Shown here: positions 5,851-10,746 of the stretch, in pieces | Position numbering within the stretch: position 1 is the first letter of the stretch | Layout of the letters: each line of letters opens with the position of its first letter | Source of the DNA: Rhodobacteraceae bacterium UBA996 | GTDB taxonomy: Bacteria; Pseudomonadota; Alphaproteobacteria; Rhodobacterales; Rhodobacteraceae | Reading direction: 5' to 3' | Assembly (NCBI GenBank): GCA_002291955.1 | Contig: DBBA01000296.1 | Span: 1-10,746 of the forward strand | DNA length: 10,746 nucleotides | The notes under the pieces: generated by a model | Seen by the model: the letters and a program-made list of their open reading frames with translations, nothing else | Databases searched by the model: none | Told to the model about the DNA's origin: nothing | Position numbers and translations under genes: made by a program

Positions 5851-6357
5851 ATGTTCGACACGATGACGCTCACCAAGGCTGTCGGTGCGCTGTGTGCCAC
5901 GTTCCTGGTGTTCCTGCTGGGCAAGTGGGCCGCCGAGGAAATCTACTACACGGGTAGCCACGGCGGACACGAACAGGCCTACAGCATCGACACCGGCTCC
6001 GGCGAGGAAGAAGCCCCGGTCGAGGAAGTGTCCTTCGAGGAAGTGTTCGCCGCCGCCGACCCGGCCGAGGGCGAGGGCCTGTACCGCGCCTGCGCGTCCT
6101 GCCACAAGCTGGACGGGACGGATGGCACCGGCCCGCATCTGAACGGCGTGGTGGGTCGCGCGGCGCAGGCTGTTGCAGGCTTTGCCTATTCGGGCGCGCT
6201 GATCGAGGTCGTCGATGTCTGGACACCCGAACACCTGAACGGGTTCCTGGCGAACCCGCGCACCTATGCGCCCGGCAACACGATGTCCTACAACGGCATG
6301 GCCGACATCGAGGACCGGGCGAACCTGATCGCCTATCTGGCCTCGACCGGCGGCTGA
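5851..6357 (+). CDS. cycM: Membrane-anchored c-type cytochrome, CycM/c552-like
   Basis: A 168-residue class I cytochrome c tethered to the membrane by an uncleaved N-terminal segment (about residues 7-27, LTKAVGALCATFLVFLLGKW). An acidic linker rich in Glu (about 48-68) follows, then the haem domain. The haem-binding motif is CASCH (81-85). The sixth ligand is probably Met145 in PGNTMSYNGM. The fold also shows GPHLNGVVGR (94-103) and LIAYLAS near the end. In Rhodobacter/Paracoccus relatives such proteins carry electrons from the cytochrome bc1 complex to the terminal oxidase on the periplasmic face. The gene stands alone between pheA (divergent) and a strong terminator, so it is probably a single-gene transcript. 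Confidence 0.9.
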   Translation: MFDTMTLTKAVGALCATFLVFLLGKWAAEEIYYTGSHGGHEQAYSIDTGSGEEEAPVEEVSFEEVFAAADPAEGEGLYRACASCHKLDGTDGTGPHLNGVVGRAAQAVAGFAYSGALIEVVDVWTPEHLNGFLANPRTYAPGNTMSYNGMADIEDRANLIAYLASTGG

Positions 6358-6379
6358 CCCGCGCCGGTCCCGCCCCCCC

Positions 6380-6411
6380 GAAGCCGCCCGTCCGGGCGGC
6401 TTCTTTCGTTT
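6380..6411 (+). terminator. Intrinsic (Rho-independent) terminator after the cytochrome c gene
   Basis: GAAGCCGCCC (6380-6389) and GGGCGGCTTC (6394-6403) form a perfect 10-bp stem with loop GTCC, followed by TTTCGTTT (6404-6411). It starts 22 bases after the cytochrome stop codon and separates that gene from the yej operon. Confidence 0.9.
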
Positions 6412-6420
6412 CCGGCGGGG

Positions 6421-6485
6421 CGCTCGCAATATCTTTACGGAGTATCAACTTGCACAGTCGACTCTGCGGGCTTTAGCTTAAATGG
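6421..6485 (+). promoter_or_regulatory. Probable promoter region of the yej operon (AT-richer leader)
   Basis: This stretch is clearly less GC-rich than its surroundings and lies between the cytochrome terminator and yejA, where the operon promoter must be. A possible -35 is TTGCAC (6450-6455). The -10 is not clear: TAGCTT (6474-6479) is 18 bases further on but matches the consensus poorly, and TTAAAT (6478-6483) is too far away. The location is supported by context; the exact hexamers are uncertain. Confidence 0.35.
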
Positions 6486-6534
6486 TAACGAACCGGACCC
6501 GGCGCCGGTCGGCCAAAGCCAGCACGAGGTGACG

Positions 6535-8391
6535 ATGTCTGCCCAAGCCACCGTTTCCACCGCCGCACTGGTCGGCATGCTGGCGCTGGTCGCGGCCCTG
6601 CCGTCCGTGGCGCAGGATACCATCGTCAGCCACGGCTATTCCACCTTCGGCGACCTGAAGTATCCCGCCGATTTCCCGCATCTCGCCTACGTCAACCCCG
6701 ACGCGCCCAAGGGCGGCGAGATCAGCATTGCGGCCGAAGGCACCTTCGACAGCTTCAACGCCTACGCGACGCTGACCGGCACGCCCGCGTCGCTGTCCAC
6801 GATCATGTACGAAAGCATCCTGACCGGCACGGCCGACGAGGTCTCGGCCGACTACTGCCTTCTGTGCACGACGATGGAATACCCCCCGTCCAAGGACTGG
6901 GTGGTCTTCAACCTGCGCCCCGAAGCGCGGTTTTCCGACGGAACGCCCCTGACCGCGGATGACGTGGTGTTCTCGCACAAGCTGCTTCTCGAACAGGGCA
7001 CGCCGTCCTATCGCAACTACGTCAAGGGCGTGATCGCCGATGCCGTCGCGCTCGACGACCACACCGTGAAGTTCACCTTCGTCGAAGGCGTGCCGCGCAA
7101 GGGCCTGATCCCGCTCGCGGGCAGCACGCCGGTCTGGTCCAAGGCATGGTACGAGGCGACCGGCGCGCGGCTGGACGAAAGCCGTCTGGAAAACTCGCCG
7201 GGATCGGGCGTCTACATGCTCGACCGCTTCGATGTGGGGCGCAGTGTCGTCTATCGCCGCAACCCCGACTACTGGGGCGCCGATCTGCCGATCATGCAGG
7301 GGCGCGCGAACTTCGACACGATCCGGGTCGAGTATTTCGGGGACAGCGCCGCCGCGTTCCTGGGCTTCACCTCTGGCACCGTGACCTTCCGGCAGGAAAG
7401 CAGCTCGCTCAACTGGTCCACCGCCTATGACATCCCGGCGGTGCAGGCGGGCCACATCGTGCGGGACGAACCGCCGAACCTGAACCTGCCGGGCTCGGCC
7501 GGGTTCGTGTTCAACCTGCGGCGCGACAAGTTCCAGGACCGGAACGTGCGTCTGGCCATGGGCCTGATGTACAACTTCACCTTCACCAACAACACGCTGC
7601 AATACGGGCTGTTCCGGCAGCGGGAAAGCTTCTGGCAGAACTCGGACCTCGCCGCGACGGGCTTGCCCGAGGGGCTGGAGCTGGAGTATCTGCAGACGGT
7701 GGCCGACCTGATCCCGGCCGAAATCCTGACCGAACCCGCGCTGATGCCGCACGAGTCGGGCGAAACCCAGCTCGACCGCGGCAACCTGCGCCGGGCGCTG
7801 GCGCTGATGGAACAGGCGGGCTGGACGCCGGGTGCCGACGGGCTGCTGCGCAATGCCGCCGGAGAGACGCTGACCATCGAGATCCTGGAAACCCGGCAAT
7901 CCTTCGACCGCGTCATCGCGCCGTTCGTGGACAACCTGAAGCGGCTGGGCGTGGACGTGACCTACAACCGCGTCGAACCCGCGCAGTACCAGGCGCGCAC
8001 CCAGTCCTTCGACTACGACATCCTCTTCGACAGCTACCAGAACGGGCTGGAGGAAAGCAGCGGCCTGTCCCAGCGCTACGGGACCGAGTATCGTCAGGAC
8101 ATCTTCAACCCCGCGGGCTACGGCAACCCCGCCGTGGACCGGCTGATCGAAAAGGTCCTGGGCGCCACCACGCGCGACGAGATGGCAGCCGCCGTCCGCG
8201 CCATCGACCGCATCATGCGGCACGACTACTTCGTGGTGCCGACCTGGTACCTCGGCAACTACTGGGTCGCCTACTACGACATGTACGAACGCCCGGCGGA
8301 ACTGCCGCCCTACGCGCTCGGGCACCTCGATTTCTGGTGGTACAACGCCGACAAGGCCGCCGCCCTGCGCGCCGCCGGCGCGCTGCGCTAG
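6535..8391 (+). CDS. yejA: YejA-type periplasmic peptide-binding protein (SBP family 5)
   Basis: A 618-residue family 5 extracellular solute-binding protein, the receptor of a YejABEF importer. Such importers take up oligopeptides and, in E. coli, the peptide-nucleotide microcin C. The signal peptide has its core at about 9-22 and probable cleavage after SVA (24-26). There is no lipobox cysteine. The YejA-typical opening is HGYSTFGDLKYPADFPHL, then YVNPDAPKGG (52-61). Family 5 features follow: FSDGTPLTADDVVFS (133-147), and further on RRNPDYWG and IDRIMRHDYFVVPTW. E. coli YejA is about 604 residues. The ATG at 6535 is chosen because GAGG (6526-6529) is 5 bases upstream. A GTG at 6529 would add two residues. 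The signal peptide has no Lys or Arg in its n-region, which is unusual. C108 and C111 are the only cysteines. It is the first gene of the operon; yejB follows after 7 bases. Confidence 0.93.
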   Translation: MSAQATVSTAALVGMLALVAALPSVAQDTIVSHGYSTFGDLKYPADFPHLAYVNPDAPKGGEISIAAEGTFDSFNAYATLTGTPASLSTIMYESILTGTADEVSADYCLLCTTMEYPPSKDWVVFNLRPEARFSDGTPLTADDVVFSHKLLLEQGTPSYRNYVKGVIADAVALDDHTVKFTFVEGVPRKGLIPLAGSTPVWSKAWYEATGARLDESRLENSPGSGVYMLDRFDVGRSVVYRRNPDYWGADLPIMQGRANFDTIRVEYFGDSAAAFLGFTSGTVTFRQESSSLNWSTAYDIPAVQAGHIVRDEPPNLNLPGSAGFVFNLRRDKFQDRNVRLAMGLMYNFTFTNNTLQYGLFRQRESFWQNSDLAATGLPEGLELEYLQTVADLIPAEILTEPALMPHESGETQLDRGNLRRALALMEQAGWTPGADGLLRNAAGETLTIEILETRQSFDRVIAPFVDNLKRLGVDVTYNRVEPAQYQARTQSFDYDILFDSYQNGLEESSGLSQRYGTEYRQDIFNPAGYGNPAVDRLIEKVLGATTRDEMAAAVRAIDRIMRHDYFVVPTWYLGNYWVAYYDMYERPAELPPYALGHLDFWWYNADKAAALRAAGALR

Positions 8392-8398
8392 GGCCGCG

Positions 8399-9484
8399 AT
8401 GGGCGCCTACATCCTTCGCAGGCTGCTGCTGATCATCCCGACGCTGTTCGGGATCATGGTCATCAACTTTACCCTGACCCAGTTCGTCCCCGGCGGCCCG
8501 ATCGAACAGGTGCTCGCGAACCTCGAAGGCCAGGGCAACGTGTTCGAGGGGTTCGCGGGCGGCGGGTCCGACACCCTGCGCACGGAATCCACCGGTGACG
8601 AGCGCTACATCGGATCACGCGGCCTGCCGCCCGAGTTCATCGAGGAGCTGGAACGCCAGTTCGGCTTCGACAAGCCGCCCGTGGAACGCTTCTTCCTGAT
8701 GATGTGGGACTACATCCGGCTCGACTTCGGCGAGAGCTACTTCCGCTCGATCTCGGTGGTGGACCTGATCATCGAGAAGATGCCGGTGTCGATCACGCTG
8801 GGCCTGTGGTCCACGCTGATCGCCTATCTGGTGTCGATCCCCTTGGGCATCCGCAAGGCGGTGCGCGACGGGTCATCCTTCGACACCTGGACGTCGGCCA
8901 TCATCATTGTGGCCTATGCGATCCCGGGGTTCCTGTTCGCGATCCTGCTTCTGGTCCTGTTCGCGGGCGGGTCCTACCTGCAATGGTTCCCGCTTCGCGG
9001 CCTGACGTCCGACAACTGGGACCAGCTCTCCTGGCCGATGAAGATCGTGGACTACTTCTGGCACATCGCGCTGCCGGTGCTGGCCTCCACCATCGCGTCC
9101 TTCGCCACGCTCACGCTTCTGACCAAGAACAGCTTCCTGGACGAGATCAAGAAGCAGTACGTCGTGACCGCGCGGGCCAAGGGCCTGTCGGCATCGCGCG
9201 TGCTGTACGGCCACGTCTTCCGCAACGCCATGCTGATCGTCATCGCCGGTTTCCCGGGCCTGTTCATCGGCGTGTTCTTCGGCAGCAGCCTGATCATCGA
9301 GACGATCTTCTCGCTCGACGGTCTGGGACGCCTGGGGTTCGAGGCCGCCGTGGCGCGCGACTATCCGGTGATCTTCGGGACGCTGTTCGCCTTCGGTCTG
9401 ATCGGGCTTCTGGTCGGCATCCTGTCGGACCTGATGTATGTGCTCGTCGATCCGCGGATCGACTTCGACCGGCGGATGGGCTGA
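8399..9484 (+). CDS. yejB: YejB-type peptide ABC transporter permease
   Basis: A 361-residue inner-membrane permease of the DppB/OppB class, best matching YejB (E. coli YejB is about the same length). Expected membrane segments: about 9-29, 130-150, 166-188, 222-242, 279-300 and 326-346, with a large periplasmic loop after the first one. The family N-terminus is clear (YILRRLLLIIPTLFGIMVINF), as is the LPPEFIEELERQFGFDKP segment (76-93). The EAA-like loop that docks the ATPase is at about 254-276 (VVTARAKGLSASRVLYGHVF). The protein ends DPRIDFDRRMG. AGGG lies 5 bases before the ATG. It is 7 bases from yejA, and yejE starts one base after its stop, so the operon is tightly coupled. Confidence 0.94.
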   Translation: MGAYILRRLLLIIPTLFGIMVINFTLTQFVPGGPIEQVLANLEGQGNVFEGFAGGGSDTLRTESTGDERYIGSRGLPPEFIEELERQFGFDKPPVERFFLMMWDYIRLDFGESYFRSISVVDLIIEKMPVSITLGLWSTLIAYLVSIPLGIRKAVRDGSSFDTWTSAIIIVAYAIPGFLFAILLLVLFAGGSYLQWFPLRGLTSDNWDQLSWPMKIVDYFWHIALPVLASTIASFATLTLLTKNSFLDEIKKQYVVTARAKGLSASRVLYGHVFRNAMLIVIAGFPGLFIGVFFGSSLIIETIFSLDGLGRLGFEAAVARDYPVIFGTLFAFGLIGLLVGILSDLMYVLVDPRIDFDRRMG

Positions 9485-9485
9485 C

Positions 9486-10670
9486 ATGGCACTGGCCGAG
9501 GAGACCCGTCCCGTCGCGTCCCCCGTGGATACGCTCCCCGCCCTCCCGCCGCCGCGCGGGCGCTGGGAATGGTCGGAACTGAACCGCCGCCGCTGGCGCA
9601 ACTTCACCCGCAACCGCCGCGCCTACTGGTCCTTGTGGATCTTCTCCATCCTGTTCGGCCTGTCGCTGATCGCCGAGGTCATCGCCAACGACAAGCCGAT
9701 CCTCGTCCGCTACCAGGGCGAGTTCTACACCCCGATCCTGCGCTTCTACCCCGAGACGACGTTCGGCGGCGATTTCCGCACCGAGGCCGTGTACAAGGAC
9801 ATCGAGGTGCAGTGCCTGATCCGGTCGGGCGGGCTGGAGGCCTGTTTCGACGACCCCGAGGGCGTGATCGCACAGGCCGAAACCGGCGTGGTGGACGGCG
9901 CGGAAATTCAGGCGGGCTGGATGCTGTGGCCGCCCATCCCCTACAGCTACGACACGATCAACGACATCCAGGGATCGGCCCCCTCCGCCCCCGACGCGAA
10001 CCACTGGCTCGGCACCGACGACACTGCGCGCGACGTGCTGGCGCGGGTGATCTACGGGTTCCGCCTGTCGATCCTGTTCACCCTGATCGTCACCATCTGC
10101 TGCACCATCATCGGCATCGCGGCGGGCGCCATCCAGGGCTACTTCGGCGGCCTGACCGACCTTCTGTTCCAGCGCTTCATCGAGATCTGGGGCGCCATGC
10201 CGTCGCTCTACGTCATCATCATCCTGTTCGCGATCCTCGGGCGAAGTTTCTGGCTTCTGGTGTTCGTCACCGTCCTGTTCGGCTGGACGGCACTTGTGGG
10301 CGTGGTGCGGGCGGAATTCCTGCGCGCGCGGAACTTCGAATACGTCCGCGCGGCCCGCGCCCTGGGGGTCAGCGACACCACGATCATGTTCCGCCACATC
10401 CTGCCGAACGCCATGGTCGCCACGATCACGCTTCTGCCCTTCATCATCACGGGCACCATCGGCACGCTGGCGAGCCTTGATTTCCTGGGCTTCGGGCTGC
10501 CCGCGTCCGCGCCATCGCTCGGCGAACTCACGCTTCAGGCCAAGCAGAACCTGCAGGCCCCGTGGCTCGGTTTCACCGCCTTCTTCACCTTCGCGCTGAT
10601 GCTGTCGCTGCTGGTGTTCATCTTCGAGGGCGTCCGCGATGCCTTCGACCCGCGGAAGACCTTCCGGTGA
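9486..10670 (+). CDS. yejE: YejE-type peptide ABC transporter permease with enlarged periplasmic loop
   Basis: A 394-residue permease of the DppC/OppC class, matching YejE along its length: YWSLWIFSILFGLSLIAEVIANDKP (47-71), YPETTFGGDF (88-97), HWLGTDDTARDVLARVIYGFR (173-193), then the EAA-like docking loop (275-309: RAEFLRARNFEYVRAARALG...ILPNA) and LDFLGFGLPASAPSLGEL (331-348). The first membrane segment is about 46-66. The remaining segments lie between about 192 and 381, and a long periplasmic loop (67-190) separates the two blocks. E. coli YejE, from memory, is about 341 residues. The extra length is about 25 N-terminal residues plus an insertion of roughly 27 residues at about 107-145, which contains C110 and C120. 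The ATG at 9486 follows the yejB stop by one base. The next gene overlaps its stop. Confidence 0.94.
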   Translation: MALAEETRPVASPVDTLPALPPPRGRWEWSELNRRRWRNFTRNRRAYWSLWIFSILFGLSLIAEVIANDKPILVRYQGEFYTPILRFYPETTFGGDFRTEAVYKDIEVQCLIRSGGLEACFDDPEGVIAQAETGVVDGAEIQAGWMLWPPIPYSYDTINDIQGSAPSAPDANHWLGTDDTARDVLARVIYGFRLSILFTLIVTICCTIIGIAAGAIQGYFGGLTDLLFQRFIEIWGAMPSLYVIIILFAILGRSFWLLVFVTVLFGWTALVGVVRAEFLRARNFEYVRAARALGVSDTTIMFRHILPNAMVATITLLPFIITGTIGTLASLDFLGFGLPASAPSLGELTLQAKQNLQAPWLGFTAFFTFALMLSLLVFIFEGVRDAFDPRKTFR

Positions 10671-10746
10671 CCGACACGCTTCTGGCCGTGGACAACCTGA
10701 CGATCGGCTTCCGGCAGGACGGCCGAGTATCGGCCGCCGTGCGCGG
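10667..10746 (+). CDS. yejF: YejF-type ABC ATPase, N-terminal fragment (cut by window edge)
   Basis: The first 26 complete codons are read from a GTG at 10667 that overlaps the yejE stop by four bases (GTGA), a common sign of translational coupling. The fragment is MTDTLLAVDNLTIGF, then RQDGRVSAAVRG. This is the N-terminal strand pair of an ABC ATPase before Walker A. In YejABEF systems this gene encodes a single protein with two fused ATPase domains, but only the first 27 codons or so fall here, so that cannot be confirmed. GGAAG upstream (about 10654-10658) could serve as the ribosome-binding site. Confidence 0.85.
   Translation, partial: MTDTLLAVDNLTIGFRQDGRVSAAVR

Noticed and set aside
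6468..6510. tRNA-like stretch (GGGCTTTAGCTTAAATGG...)
   Set aside because: It superficially resembles a D-arm, but the D-stem does not pair and no anticodon or T-arm follows.
6478..8325. A 615-residue open frame on the minus strand antisense to yejA
   Set aside because: Rich in Val, Gly, Arg and His, with no family motifs. yejA on the other strand has unmistakable homology, a signal peptide and a ribosome-binding site.
9294..10397. A 367-residue minus-strand open frame antisense to yejE
   Set aside because: Asp/Arg/Gln-rich composition typical of an antisense shadow of a membrane protein, with no domain.

Overview
This is an ordinary, GC-rich, gene-dense stretch of an alphaproteobacterial chromosome. 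The proteins (a membrane-anchored CycM-type cytochrome c, an alphaproteobacterial-style prephenate dehydratase, a NudC beginning with an AETVTFG-like N-terminus, and YejABEF) read most like a member of the Rhodobacterales (Rhodobacteraceae/Roseobacter group). That placement rests on recognising protein families by eye, not on a search. I see no phage, insertion sequence, CRISPR array, tRNA, rRNA or signs of recent transfer.

Left part (1-3303, all on the minus strand): a cpdB-like metallophosphoesterase/nucleotidase is followed by an NMT1/THI5-type periplasmic solute-binding protein, and then by the first 95 bases of its likely partner ABC ATPase, which runs off the left edge. The two gaps carry clear inverted repeats. 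One is a three-armed element (1185-1218) whose middle arm can pair with either neighbour, in the leader of the binding-protein gene. The other is a perfect 10-bp hairpin (115-140) between the binding-protein and ATPase genes.

Middle part (3304-6411): nudC (NADH pyrophosphatase) is divergent from cpdB across a 139-bp gap holding two further perfect inverted repeats. A small SRPBCC/START-like protein follows nudC 10 bases downstream. Its 3' end overlaps, tail to tail, the 3' end of pheA (prephenate dehydratase, minus strand). pheA is in turn divergent from cycM, which ends in a textbook intrinsic terminator.

Right part (6421-10746, plus strand): a tight yejABE(F) operon encodes a YejABEF-type peptide (microcin C type) ABC importer. 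It comprises the binding protein, two permeases and the first 80 bases of the double ATPase, which overlaps yejE by four bases and runs off the right edge.

I did not find a previously undescribed system. The points most worth a second look are the alternative-pairing repeats in the leader of the binding-protein gene, the shared palindrome between cpdB and nudC (both act on nucleotides), the lack of a signal peptide on the CpdB homologue, and a roughly 27-residue cysteine-containing insertion in the periplasmic loop of YejE.
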